This document shows, one piece after another, positions 33,237-41,975 of a stretch of DNA of 42,053 nt. The notes beneath the pieces were generated by a model that saw nothing but the letters and a program-made list of their open reading frames with translations, ran no database searches and was not told the origin of the DNA. Positions within the stretch are counted from its first letter, which is position 1. Each line of letters opens with the position of its first letter. Source of the stretch: an uncultured Brachyspira sp. GTDB lineage: Bacteria > Spirochaetota > Brachyspiria > Brachyspirales > Brachyspiraceae. The DNA lies in assembly GCF_934747485.1 (NCBI RefSeq), contig NZ_CAKVGN010000021.1, positions 1 through 42,053 on the forward strand, in the 5' to 3' direction. The position numbers and the translations under genes are program-made.

Positions 33237-34619
33237 TTGGCTAAAGTATTAGGGCAAACAACACCTTTAAAAATAATGTCTGGTATATATAAAAGCGGCA
33301 GGCTTCATCATGCCTATTTGTTTTACGGAGAAGAGGGGGTTGGAAAATATGAAAGTGCTTTAAATTATGCTAAAGTTCTTTTATGCGAAAGAAATAACGG
33401 CACTTATTGCGATGAATGCGAATCTTGCAAAATGATAGATAATTATAAACATCCTGATGTTGTGGTGGCTGGCACTGATGAGAGATTTAGAAATGCTGAA
33501 ATATATTTTAATCAATATTTAGAATATAAGCTTCCTCATTTATTTAATAATTTTTATACAGAATGCCGCTCTATACTTTATAAAGTGGAATCTATGCTTT
33601 TTGACAGTTATGATAATTATCCTTTAAGTGAACCGAAAGAATATATGCTTGGAAACAAAAAAGAAAGCTCGAGATACGCTTTAATAGAGCCTTACTATTT
33701 GGCTGTTAATTACACATTAAATGAACTTAATGAAGATAATATTGAGTTTATAGATTCTATTTTTAGAACTAAATCAAAAGATGCACTTAATATAGTAAAA
33801 GCTAAAGGCGGCAAAAAGAAATATTCTATAGATGGTGATTTTTTCACAGCATTAAAAAAAATACATTATAATATAATTCATACGGTTATACCATTAGACA
33901 CTATTAGAAACATAATAGAGATGACATACAGAAAACCAAGATTAGGCAGAAAGAGAGTAGTGATAATAGAGGGTATAGAATTAATGGATAAAAGAGCTCC
34001 TAACATTTTTTTGCGTACTTTAGAAGAACCATCTGATAATAACATATTTATTTTGATAACTTCAGATACAAATAAATTGGTTCAAGATGGAATGAAGCCT
34101 TTAATATCACGTATGATGGAGCTTAGGTTTTCATCTCTTTCAGAAAATACTTTAAGGTCTATATTAATGAAAAGATTAAGGCTAAATGAAGAGAAAACAG
34201 CCTTAGCCCTTCAATATTCTTCAGGAAGTATGTCTAAAGCTATAAAATATTTGCTTGACAAAAAATCAAATACAAGCGATAATATTAGGGAAGTATTATT
34301 GTCTTTCATAGATGCAAGTTTAAATAATAATGCCTCAAAAGTGTCTTCCATCATCACCCTCCTCTCAGAAGGCGAGTATGATATTATAGATACTATAAGA
34401 GAATTAATTAATATCCTTAAACAATCTCTGGAAGATAAATATCTGGAAATAGAAGAAAGAAGCTATATACTTCCTAATTCCGTTTCCGATATAAGTATTA
34501 TATGGGCTATAGATGAGTTAGATTATTTAGTTAATACTTTATTAAATACTAATAGTCAGCCAAAAATGATACTTTATAAGGCTTTAAGCAACATTTATAT
34601 ATGGCTAAATAATTATTAA
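33237..34619 (+). CDS. holB: DNA polymerase III delta prime subunit, with a large insertion
   Basis: 460 residues against about 320-340 usually. Clamp-loader subunit. The AAA+ part starts LHHAYLFYGEEGVGK (23-37), where the residue after Lys37 is Tyr rather than Thr/Ser. Cys50, Cys58, Cys61 and Cys64 form the zinc site. Residues about 85-215 are an insertion with no counterpart I know. The fold resumes at IPLDTIRNIIEMTYRKP, VVIIEGIELM (Walker B acid replaced) and FLRTLEEPSDNNIFIL, and the SRC position reads SRM. Loss of ATPase residues fits delta prime rather than gamma/tau. The start is a TTG with GGAGAG 6-7 nt upstream; no in-frame ATG lies near. Divergent from the coiled-coil operon. Confidence 0.8.
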   Translation: MAKVLGQTTPLKIMSGIYKSGRLHHAYLFYGEEGVGKYESALNYAKVLLCERNNGTYCDECESCKMIDNYKHPDVVVAGTDERFRNAEIYFNQYLEYKLPHLFNNFYTECRSILYKVESMLFDSYDNYPLSEPKEYMLGNKKESSRYALIEPYYLAVNYTLNELNEDNIEFIDSIFRTKSKDALNIVKAKGGKKKYSIDGDFFTALKKIHYNIIHTVIPLDTIRNIIEMTYRKPRLGRKRVVIIEGIELMDKRAPNIFLRTLEEPSDNNIFILITSDTNKLVQDGMKPLISRMMELRFSSLSENTLRSILMKRLRLNEEKTALALQYSSGSMSKAIKYLLDKKSNTSDNIREVLLSFIDASLNNNASKVSSIITLLSEGEYDIIDTIRELINILKQSLEDKYLEIEERSYILPNSVSDISIIWAIDELDYLVNTLLNTNSQPKMILYKALSNIYIWLNNY

Positions 34620-34638
34620 AAACTTATAGGAGTTATAC

Positions 34639-35664
34639 ATGAAAAAGCTATTTCTTGTATTAAGTGTGATGATTTTATCATTAAATTTTGTTTATGCTCA
34701 GGAGGAAGCACAACAAACTACTGAACAGCAGACAACAACAACTCAAGAGCAAAATACTGATGCTGCCGCTTCAGAAAATACAAATACTGTAGAAGGTATA
34801 GTGCCTTTCTCACCTAATTTTGCAGATTTGAGAAATGTAGATGATGCTGCTTTAGACAAAGAGTATAATATTCTTCAAACTAATTTAAATATTATAAGAG
34901 ATGATTATCTTTTTAGAGTATTATATAAAGCTAATAAAATATTAGAAAATTACACTAATGTTAATTTTACAGATACTAATGAAATGTTTTATAATGCTAT
35001 TAACTATTATGACTTGGTAGCTAGACCTATCTCTACTGATAATAATGTTGACTTGGGTATTAATGAGATTTCTAAAGCTATCGAATTATATAATAGTATC
35101 AAACCTACTTATGAAATTTTAGGAAAAACTAATGAACTTGCTAAAACTGATTATGAGTTAAACCTTTATGCTGGTATACTTAATTTATTCAAAGGTTCTC
35201 CTAGTTATTATTCAATGAGCAGATATCACTTTAACAAAGCTTTGGAAAATGAAGTAAATAATCAAAACTCTACTACTAACTTAATAATGCTCAATACTTA
35301 TTTAGCTGGAGTTAATTACTTATTAGCTAATAATGCAAATACTGGTGATATTAGAAAAGTTTATTATCTTAATGAAATGTTTAATAACTTATGGGATTTA
35401 ACTACTTTGAAAAACCAAGATGAAAATATTAAATCTGCTAAGTATAAACTTCTTATCACTAAATATCATAAAATATTGTATACAACTTCTGATAGATTTA
35501 AAGCTATATATTCTAAATATTATGATGAGTTAGGTTTCGTATATGCTAACACAGAAGATGAAGTATTATCTAGAGAAGTAGCTCCTGTTTATAAAGAAGG
35601 AGAAACAAACGAAGCTAACACAGCAAATACTACTACTACAGAAAATACAGAAGCAGCACAATAA
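34639..35664 (+). CDS. Exported protein of unknown function
   Basis: 341 residues. Signal peptide MKKLFLVLSVMILSLNFVYA followed by cleavage near Ala-Gln. A Gln/Thr/Asn-rich, disordered stretch follows (about 21-50). The bulk (55-305) is helical with Tyr/Asn/Leu patterns (YDLVARPISTDNNVDLGINE, YHFNKALENEVNN), perhaps TPR-like. The C-terminal 30 residues are again Thr/Asn/Glu-rich. No lipobox. Probably periplasmic or outer-membrane associated. AGGAG precedes the ATG, 19 nt after holB, and a terminator follows. No family recognised. Confidence 0.6.
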   Translation: MKKLFLVLSVMILSLNFVYAQEEAQQTTEQQTTTTQEQNTDAAASENTNTVEGIVPFSPNFADLRNVDDAALDKEYNILQTNLNIIRDDYLFRVLYKANKILENYTNVNFTDTNEMFYNAINYYDLVARPISTDNNVDLGINEISKAIELYNSIKPTYEILGKTNELAKTDYELNLYAGILNLFKGSPSYYSMSRYHFNKALENEVNNQNSTTNLIMLNTYLAGVNYLLANNANTGDIRKVYYLNEMFNNLWDLTTLKNQDENIKSAKYKLLITKYHKILYTTSDRFKAIYSKYYDELGFVYANTEDEVLSREVAPVYKEGETNEANTANTTTTENTEAAQ

Positions 35665-35684
35665 TTAAGAATAAAAATTAACTT

Positions 35685-35714
35685 AAGGCATGTCAATTTT
35701 AATTGGCATGCCTT
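35685..35714 (+). terminator. Terminator after the exported-protein gene
   Basis: AAGGCATGTCAATT pairs with AATTGGCATGCCTT (one U-G pair that only works in plus-strand RNA). The tail is TTATTAAT, a weak T-run. Confidence 0.55.
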
Positions 35715-35762
35715 ATTAATATATATTACTAATAAGTTAATTGTATTATTTAATAAATACAC

Positions 35763-35790
35763 TTGACATAAATGAAAAATAGTTTAATAT
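35763..35790 (+). promoter_or_regulatory. Promoter of the SOD gene
   Basis: TTGACA (35763-35768), 16-bp spacer, TAATAT (35785-35790), then AAGGAG before the ATG at 35823. An imperfect AT-rich dyad at 35743-35760 lies just upstream of the -35 box. Confidence 0.55.
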
Positions 35791-35822
35791 TTTTATTGTT
35801 TAATAAATAAAGGAGATAAAAT

Positions 35823-36419
35823 ATGTTTGAGTTAATGAAATTGCCTTATGGCAAAGAGGATTTAGCACCATACATGTCTTCAAATACTTTAGACTTCCAT
35901 CATGGCAAACACTTAAATGCTTATGTAACAACAGTTAATGATTTAGTGTCTAAGGATAAATCATTGGAAGGTAAAAGTATAGAGGAATTAATACTTCTTT
36001 CTCATAACAATAGTGAAAAGCAAGCATTATTCAACAATGCTGGTCAGGTTTATAACCATGAAGAGTTTTTCAAGATGTTAAAGAAAGATGTTGCTATACC
36101 TGCTGAAGTAAAAAGTAAAATAGAAGCAGATTTTGGCAGCTTTGATGCTTTTAAAGAAGCATTTACTACAGGCGGCAAAACACAATTTGGTTCTGGCTGG
36201 GTATGGTTGGTATTAAATAATGGTAAATTGGAAGTTAGAAAATATGCCAATGCTATGAATCCTATTGCTGATAAAGTACATGGCGTTTTAACTTGCGATG
36301 TTTGGGAACATGCTTATTATTTAGATTATCAAAACAGAAGACCTGATTTTCTTACTACTTTTGTAGAGCATTTAGTAAATTGGGATTATGTAGCAGAGAG
36401 ATTAAATAAGGCAAAATAA
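35823..36419 (+). CDS. sodB: Superoxide dismutase, Fe-type
   Basis: 198 residues, normal length. Converts superoxide to hydrogen peroxide and oxygen. Metal ligands are His26 (FHHGKH), His79 (VYNHEEF), Asp159 and His163 (CDVWEHAYYLDYQ). The NNAGQVYNHE stretch with its Gln is the Fe-type pattern. FGSGWVWLV is also typical. The residue after the NHEEFF run is Lys where a Trp is common. No signal peptide, so cytoplasmic. 38 nt before rubrerythrin, likely the same transcript. Confidence 0.93.
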   Translation: MFELMKLPYGKEDLAPYMSSNTLDFHHGKHLNAYVTTVNDLVSKDKSLEGKSIEELILLSHNNSEKQALFNNAGQVYNHEEFFKMLKKDVAIPAEVKSKIEADFGSFDAFKEAFTTGGKTQFGSGWVWLVLNNGKLEVRKYANAMNPIADKVHGVLTCDVWEHAYYLDYQNRRPDFLTTFVEHLVNWDYVAERLNKAK

Positions 36420-36457
36420 CTTAATTTTTTAATTATACAATTTAAGGAGAAATAAAA

Positions 36458-36994
36458 ATGAAAGATTTAAAAGGAACAAAAACAGAAAAGAACTTACATG
36501 ATGCTTTTGCTGGCGAATCTATGGCTAGGAACAAGTATACATATTTTGCAAGCGTTGCTAGAAATGAAGGTTATGAGCAAATAGCTGCAATATTCCTTGA
36601 AACAGCAGAAAATGAAAGAGAACATGCTAAAGTTCATTTTAAATATCTTAACGGTATAGGCGACACTCTTCAAAACTTACAATCTGCTTGGGAAGGCGAG
36701 AATTATGAGTATGAAGAAATGTATCCTACTATGTCTAAAGAAGCTGCTGCTGAAGGTTTCGATGAGATTGCTCATTCTATGAAATTAATCGGCGATGTTG
36801 AAAGAGAACATAGAGAGCGTTATGCTAAATTAAGAGAAGCTGTAAAAAATGGTACAGTTTTCAAAAGAAATACTAAAGTTCAATGGAAATGCAGAAACTG
36901 CGGATATATATATGAGGGTGAAGCTTCTCCTGAAATTTGTCCTGCTTGTAAACATGCTAAAAAATTCTTTGAAGTTAGAGTTGAAAGCTATTAA
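36458..36994 (+). CDS. rbr: Rubrerythrin
   Basis: 178 residues. Non-haem di-iron peroxidase that reduces hydrogen peroxide in anaerobes. The ferritin-like domain has Glu20 in AFAGESMARNKY and the ENEREHAKVHF helix (Glu53, His56), and later VEREHRERY. The C-terminal rubredoxin domain has Cys145, Cys148, Cys161 and Cys164 (CRNCGYIYEG, CPACKHAK). AAGGAG precedes the ATG. Followed by a strong terminator, so SOD and rubrerythrin form a closed two-gene unit against oxygen stress. Confidence 0.96.
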   Translation: MKDLKGTKTEKNLHDAFAGESMARNKYTYFASVARNEGYEQIAAIFLETAENEREHAKVHFKYLNGIGDTLQNLQSAWEGENYEYEEMYPTMSKEAAAEGFDEIAHSMKLIGDVEREHRERYAKLREAVKNGTVFKRNTKVQWKCRNCGYIYEGEASPEICPACKHAKKFFEVRVESY

Positions 36995-37020
36995 TTATAA
37001 TAATTAATTAAAAAATAATA

Positions 37021-37048
37021 GGGGGCTTAAATAAAGCCTCCTTTTTTT
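37021..37048 (+). terminator. Rho-independent terminator after rubrerythrin
   Basis: GGGGGCTT (37021-37028) pairs with AAGCCTCC (37034-37041) around an AAATA loop, followed by seven T residues. Confidence 0.85.
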
Positions 37049-37106
37049 ATTTACAAATAATGTCTTGAAAATATTTAAATTGAGTTTATTATATTTCAAA
37101 AATTTA

Positions 37107-37982
37107 ATGGAATATAATAAACTTATGTATAACAATAATAAATCTATTTTTCTTGCGGCGAGTGCTTATATAATGTGGGGGCTTCTTCCTATATATTGGA
37201 AAGCTGTTCAGAATTTTGATTCTGCTTTTGTGCTTGGGGTTAGGGTTATCACCACTTTTATATTTACTCTTATTATAATAATATTTAAAAAAGCTAATCT
37301 ATACAGAGGCATTAAGCCTTTAATGTTAATTTTTATAGCAGGTGTTTTTCTTGGGGTTAATTGGTTTTTATATATTTACACTGTAAACTCTGGAAACGTA
37401 TTAGAGGCAGGACTTGCTTATTATATAGCTCCTATTTTGAGCATATTAATAGGCATAATATTTTTTAGAGAGAAAAAAACTCTATTAGAATATTTAGCTA
37501 TTGTTTTAATGTTTATTGGAATGATATATCAAACTATTACATTAGGCAAACCTCCTATAATGGCATTTTTTATAGGTTTAACTTTTTCTGTATATGGGAT
37601 ATTAAAAAAGATGACTATATACTCAGGTTGGGAGAGTTTATTTTTGGAGACTTTATCTATATTAATACCTTCAATTATTATATCAAAACTTTATTTTCCA
37701 GTATCCCCACAGCCAATCAATACTTGGATAACTTTAATGTTTGCAGGAATTGCAACAGGCATCCCATTATACTTATATGCAAAAGCTGCTAAATCTTTAG
37801 AAGTTTCTACTTTAGGTTTTTTACAGTTTTTTGTTCCTTTGCTTGCAACATTGCTTGCTATATTTGTGTATAAGGAAGAGTTGAATTTTAATAGAGCTAT
37901 TACATTAGCGATTATTATATTAGCAGCTGTTCTTTATGCTGTGTCAATATTTAGAAAATCTAAAGCTAATAAAAAATTATAA
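37107..37982 (+). CDS. rarD: EamA-family permease RarD
   Basis: About 291 residues from the ATG at 37107. The frame is open from a TTG at 37065, but this is only 17 nt after the preceding terminator and has no ribosome site. ATGs at 37107 and 37125 are both possible, and the family usually starts just before KSIFLAASAYIMWGLLPIYW. Ten predicted membrane segments. RarD hallmarks are the MWGLLPIYWK start, GVFLGVNWFLYIYTVNSGNV and ASLGYFI-like LEAGLAYYIAPIL. Member of the drug/metabolite transporter superfamily; the substrate is unknown. Ends before a shared terminator with fabV. Confidence 0.88.
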   Translation: MEYNKLMYNNNKSIFLAASAYIMWGLLPIYWKAVQNFDSAFVLGVRVITTFIFTLIIIIFKKANLYRGIKPLMLIFIAGVFLGVNWFLYIYTVNSGNVLEAGLAYYIAPILSILIGIIFFREKKTLLEYLAIVLMFIGMIYQTITLGKPPIMAFFIGLTFSVYGILKKMTIYSGWESLFLETLSILIPSIIISKLYFPVSPQPINTWITLMFAGIATGIPLYLYAKAAKSLEVSTLGFLQFFVPLLATLLAIFVYKEELNFNRAITLAIIILAAVLYAVSIFRKSKANKKL

Positions 37983-38007
37983 CTTTATAAATAATTTAAA
38001 AAATAAA

Positions 38008-38034
38008 AAGGGCTATACAAAAAGTAAAGCCCTT
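38008..38034 (-). terminator. Terminator between rarD and fabV
   Basis: AAGGGCT (38008-38014) and AGCCCTT (38028-38034). On the minus strand the hairpin is followed by TTTTATTTTTT, so it best serves the leftward fabV gene. It may also stop rarD transcripts. Confidence 0.6.
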
Positions 38035-38061
38035 AATTAATAATTTGTTTATTATAAAAAA

Positions 38062-39237
38062 TTATATTTCTACATCTTTAGAATAATCTATTCCTTCAAC
38101 TTCAAATCCATGCATATTCATATAATCTTTTCTAAACATAGACATATCAGCTAACTCTTTTAAATTATCCTGATTAAGTATTTTCCAAACATTTAATACT
38201 TCTTCTTGAACGTCCTTTTTAAGCTCCCAATCATCAAGTCTAATTCTATTAACAGAGTCTAAAGGTATATCTCCTCCATTAAATAATTTATCACTCAATA
38301 ATCTATACATCTGTTCTATACAGCCTTCATGTAATCCTTTAGCCTTCATTATTTTAAATAATATTCCAATATAAAGAGGCACTGTAGGTATAACAGCAGA
38401 AGCCCTTGTTACAACAGCTTTATTAACAGATATATAAGCATGTCCATTTATTTTTTTCTGCATTTCTTTATCTAATCTATGTGCAGTGCTTTCTATATGG
38501 TCTTTAGCTCTTCCAATAGTTCCTTCTCTGTAAACTGCTTTAGTTATTTCCGGTCCTATATAAGAATAAGCTATATTAATTGCATTTTCTGCAAGTAAAT
38601 CTGCTTCAAGCAAAGCATTAGTCCAAAGCTCCCAGTCTTCTCCGCCCATAACTTTTACAGTGTTTTTTATATCATCATCGCTTGCAGGCTCTATAGAAAC
38701 ATTTAATAACTCTTCAGTCATGAAATCTATTCCCATACCCTCATATTTTTTACCTATAGGCTTTAAAGCAGAACGGTATAAAGTACCAGTTTTTTCATCT
38801 GTTCTCACAGGAGCAGCTAAACTATATATAAATAAATCTATCTTTCCGTCAAAAAACTTTTTAGCTTCTTTTATCACTTCTTCTTTTGATGCATTTAAAA
38901 AAGCGTCCAAATTAAGACTTACCTCTTCTATGCCGTCTCTTTTAGCACATTCACTAAAAGCCATATTATTATACCAGCCGGGTGTAGCTGTTCTTCTTTC
39001 TGTAGCTGCTTTTTCTAATGAAACTCCCATAGTTTTAGCTCCAAGTCCATAAGCTATAGCAATTCTGCTTGCAAGTCCATATCCTCCAGAGCTTCCTAAT
39101 ATAAGAGCATTTTTTACATTTGATTTTATCTTTCCTTTAGATTTTACATAGTCAATTTGATTTTCTACTTCCTTTCTGCATCCTAATGGGTGAGCTGTAG
39201 TACATATATTATTCAATATTTTAGGCGCTACTATCAT
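38062..39237 (-). CDS. fabV: Trans-2-enoyl-CoA/ACP reductase FabV (TER), copy 1
   Basis: 391 residues, normal length. NADH-dependent reduction of the trans-2 double bond of crotonyl-CoA or enoyl-ACP. Family marks: ICTTAHPLGCRKEVENQI near the start, the NADH-binding LGSSGGYGLASR, ATPGWYNN, VMGGEDWELW, and the active-site Y-x8-K in VYREGTIGRAK. It is close to Treponema denticola TER along its whole length. The promoter region has a perfect 14-bp palindrome. About two-thirds of residues match copy 2 at 40421-41599 by eye. Confidence 0.95.
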   Translation of the reverse strand: MIVAPKILNNICTTAHPLGCRKEVENQIDYVKSKGKIKSNVKNALILGSSGGYGLASRIAIAYGLGAKTMGVSLEKAATERRTATPGWYNNMAFSECAKRDGIEEVSLNLDAFLNASKEEVIKEAKKFFDGKIDLFIYSLAAPVRTDEKTGTLYRSALKPIGKKYEGMGIDFMTEELLNVSIEPASDDDIKNTVKVMGGEDWELWTNALLEADLLAENAINIAYSYIGPEITKAVYREGTIGRAKDHIESTAHRLDKEMQKKINGHAYISVNKAVVTRASAVIPTVPLYIGILFKIMKAKGLHEGCIEQMYRLLSDKLFNGGDIPLDSVNRIRLDDWELKKDVQEEVLNVWKILNQDNLKELADMSMFRKDYMNMHGFEVEGIDYSKDVEI

Positions 39238-39284
39238 TTATGTATCTCCTTTAATAAAATTATTATCTTAAAATATAGGTATAC

Positions 39285-39311
39285 TTTATAATAGAATTCT
39301 ATTTTTTTCAA
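39285..39311 (-). promoter_or_regulatory. fabV copy 1 promoter with palindrome
   Basis: Minus strand TTGAAA (39311-39306), 15-bp spacer, TATAAA (39290-39285). The perfect palindrome AATAGAATTCTATT (39290-39303) fills the spacer, a place where a repressor would block polymerase. AAAGGAG precedes the ATG. Confidence 0.4.
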
Positions 39312-39398
39312 TAAAATAAAATTTATAATAATAATTACATATATATTTTTTTTATTTTTTTATATGTTATACTATAAAAAAACTTTTATGGTATTTTT

Positions 39399-40364
39399 AT
39401 GAATAGTGTATCCAATGAATTGTTAAATGAATGCAGAAAAAAGTTAGGAAATAAGTTTACGAGAGAGTTTATAGAAGAAAAAGAAGATAGCGATAATTTT
39501 ATAAAAGCATTAATTAATACAGATTATTTTGATATTTTTTATAGCATGCTTAAAGAGGATTATTCAAAAAATATTTTTAAAAAAATTGTATTATATAGAT
39601 ATATGCTTGCTTTTTATAGTGATGCGTATACAAATATAAATAAAAAAATAATATTGAGTATAAGATATGGAATTATAAATATATTTTCTTGGAGCATAAA
39701 GAGAATATTATTTTATTTAAAAAAACATAAATATCCTAATGAGATAGAGAATTTTTTATTATTTTATATATTTGGTTTAGAGCAGTATAATGTGAAAGAT
39801 GTATTTGAAGTGAAAGGGGATAATGTATTATTTGATGTTGGTGCTTGGAAGGGAGACAGCACTTACTTTTTTTCTAAGAAAAGCTCTAACAATGCTAAAA
39901 TATATGCTTTTGAGCCAGATGATAATGCATATAATGTTCTTAAAGATATTAAAGATAAATACAATCTTAACAATGTAATACTTCAAAATGAGATTTTTTT
40001 AGATTGTGAGAGAGATATAGATTTTATTTCTATGACACCAAATACTCCAACTGTAAAAAAGCATGCCATTACTTTGGATATGTTTGTAGAGAGAAACAAC
40101 ATAAAAAATATTGATTATATAAAGATGGATGTTGAAGGAGCAGAGCAAAAAATTTTAGAGGGTGCTGTAAACACAATAAAAAAATATAGACCAAGTTTAG
40201 CAGTTGCACTTTATCATGGCGGAGAGCTTTTTATGGAAGATTTTTTTAAGATACCAGTGTTTATAAAAAGCATTGCAAATGATTATGAGTATTATATAAG
40301 AAGTTATTCACCTTGGGGCGGAGAGACTATTCTTTTTTGTAAGCCAAAAGAAAAAACTAATTAA
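39399..40364 (+). CDS. FkbM family methyltransferase
   Basis: 321 residues. SAM motif I is VLFDVGAWKGDST (143-155), followed by IYAFEPDDNAY (168-178) and the FkbM signature IDYIKMDVEGAEQKILEG (238-255), then YRPSLAVALYHG. The N-terminal 130 residues are helical and unassigned. FkbM enzymes O-methylate sugars or polyketide-like products; the substrate here is unknown. It stands alone on the plus strand between two leftward fabV copies. Confidence 0.88.
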   Translation: MNSVSNELLNECRKKLGNKFTREFIEEKEDSDNFIKALINTDYFDIFYSMLKEDYSKNIFKKIVLYRYMLAFYSDAYTNINKKIILSIRYGIINIFSWSIKRILFYLKKHKYPNEIENFLLFYIFGLEQYNVKDVFEVKGDNVLFDVGAWKGDSTYFFSKKSSNNAKIYAFEPDDNAYNVLKDIKDKYNLNNVILQNEIFLDCERDIDFISMTPNTPTVKKHAITLDMFVERNNIKNIDYIKMDVEGAEQKILEGAVNTIKKYRPSLAVALYHGGELFMEDFFKIPVFIKSIANDYEYYIRSYSPWGGETILFCKPKEKTN

Positions 40365-40369
40365 AAATA

Positions 40370-40398
40370 AAGGCATACCTAAAAAATAGATATGCCTT
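40370..40398. terminator. Two-way terminator between FkbM gene and fabV copy 2
   Basis: AAGGCATA (40370-40377) and TATGCCTT (40391-40398). In the minus direction the tail is TATTTTTAATT, in the plus direction ATTAATATTTTC. Confidence 0.55.
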
Positions 40399-40420
40399 AT
40401 TAATATTTTCTTATTATATA

Positions 40421-41599
40421 TTATATTTGAACATCAGCGTTATAATCAATGCCGTCTAAACCAAAGCCATGAAGATGTAAATACTCATCTCTAAATTGAT
40501 TTAAATCTGCATTTTGTTTTAATGAATCATTATCTTTAATTTTATCCCAAGCAAGGGCAACTTCTTTTTGTACGTCTTCTCTAAGCTCTAAGTCATCTAA
40601 TCTTAATCTTTGTTTTTCATCAAGTATAAAGCCTTTATCAGAATAAATTTTTTCTCTGAACTGTCTATACATTTGCTCTATGCAGCCTTCATGGATATTT
40701 TTATCTTTCATTACTTTAAACAATATGCTTATATATAAAGGCATAGCAGGTATAACAGCAGAAGCCCTCGTAACAACCGCCTTAGCAACACTTACATAAG
40801 CATGACCATGAAGTTTTTCTTGCATCATTTTGTCAATATTTATAGCAGTTTCTTCCAAGTCATCTTTAGCCTTTCCAATAGTGCCGTCTCTATATATAGC
40901 TTTAGTCATCTCTGGTCCTATATAAGAATAAGCCAAAGTTAAAGCATTTTCAGAAAGCATATCTTCTTTTATTAGAGCCTCAATCCATAATCTCCAATCA
41001 TCTCCGCCCATTACTTTCACAGTAGCTTTAATCTCTTCTTCATTAGCAGCAGGCATATTTACTTGTATAAGCTCTTCAGTCATAAAATCAACGCCGAATC
41101 CGCTATAATCTTTTCCTATAGGTTTTAAAGTAGAACGATATGTAATGCCTTCTTTTTCATCTTTTCTAATACCAGTAGCTAAACTATATATAACGCAGTC
41201 TATTTTTCCGTCAAAAAAGTTTTTAGCCTCTTTAATGATATTTTCTTTTGAAGATTCTAAAAAAGCATCTCCTACTATAGTTTTTTCTTTAAGACCATCT
41301 CTTTTAGCAAACTCACTAAAAGCCATATTGTTATACCAACCCGGTGTAGCAGTTTTTTCTTCTGATGCTGCTCTTTCAAATGATACGCTTAAAGTATTTG
41401 CATTCATACCATATGCTAATACTATTCTGCTTGCAAGTCCGTATCCGCCAGACCCTCCAAGTATTAAAGCGTTTTTTATATTTGACTTTATTTTTCCTTT
41501 TGATTTAACATAGTTAATCTGATTTTCTACTTCTTTTCTGCATCCTAATGGGTGAGAAGTTCTGCATACATTATTTGCTATTTGAGGTTTTACTACCAT
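40421..41599 (-). CDS. fabV: Trans-2-enoyl-CoA/ACP reductase FabV (TER), copy 2
   Basis: 392 residues. Same family marks as copy 1: VCRTSHPLGCRKEVENQI, NADH site LGGSGGYGLASR, ATPGWYNNMAFSEFAKRDG, VMGGDDWRLW and Y-x8-K in IYRDGTIGKAK. Catalytic residues are intact in both copies, so both should be active. Differences cluster around 100-140 and in the last 100 residues. One may act in fatty acid synthesis and the other in butyrate formation from crotonyl-CoA; sequence alone does not tell which. AGAGAGGA precedes the ATG. Confidence 0.95.
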   Translation of the reverse strand: MVVKPQIANNVCRTSHPLGCRKEVENQINYVKSKGKIKSNIKNALILGGSGGYGLASRIVLAYGMNANTLSVSFERAASEEKTATPGWYNNMAFSEFAKRDGLKEKTIVGDAFLESSKENIIKEAKNFFDGKIDCVIYSLATGIRKDEKEGITYRSTLKPIGKDYSGFGVDFMTEELIQVNMPAANEEEIKATVKVMGGDDWRLWIEALIKEDMLSENALTLAYSYIGPEMTKAIYRDGTIGKAKDDLEETAINIDKMMQEKLHGHAYVSVAKAVVTRASAVIPAMPLYISILFKVMKDKNIHEGCIEQMYRQFREKIYSDKGFILDEKQRLRLDDLELREDVQKEVALAWDKIKDNDSLKQNADLNQFRDEYLHLHGFGLDGIDYNADVQI

Positions 41600-41739
41600 A
41601 ATTATTAATCCTCTCTTTGTTTTTAATTAATTTTTATTTAGCATTAAGGATATATCATATTATATATTTTTCAATAGCAAGCATATGATGCTTTTTGTGT
41701 TGTATATTAACTATCTTAAAAGTATGCATTAAAAATTTT

Positions 41740-41936
41740 TAAGTTTGTCAAAAACATATGGTATTATTTTATAATCATATTTATTCTTTAGATATAAAAC
41801 TTAAATAATTGCACTTTCGCGAAGCGTGCCCGTGTAGGGTACACACCCCCAGTTCTTTTACTGAGTAGCTACCTTTCGGTATTGGTATAAAAGAACCTTA
41901 TATCCTTCGGATACGCTTCGCGAAGAACTGCATTTT
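41740..41936. repeat. Intergenic GC-rich repeat module C
   Basis: Upstream of fabV copy 2 in the 454-bp end gap. About 41740-41814 resembles the flank of module A. 41815-41832 is the first 18 nt of the shared 33-nt block. 41852-41896 repeats the GTTCTTTT / AAAAGAAC inverted repeat of module B, including the 22-nt identity at 41876-41897. A TTCGCGAA palindrome recurs near 41918-41925. So C is a mosaic of A-like and B-like parts. Confidence 0.6.
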
Positions 41937-41975
41937 TATTATAAATTTCATAATTTAATTGTACATTAAAATGCA

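Noticed and set aside
35743..35760. Imperfect AT-rich dyad upstream of the SOD promoter as a PerR box
   Set aside because: Only a partial palindrome and AT-rich by chance; does not fit the 7-1-7 layout well.
37065..37106. TTG start for rarD
   Set aside because: Too close to the rubrerythrin terminator, no ribosome site, and adds residues absent from the family.
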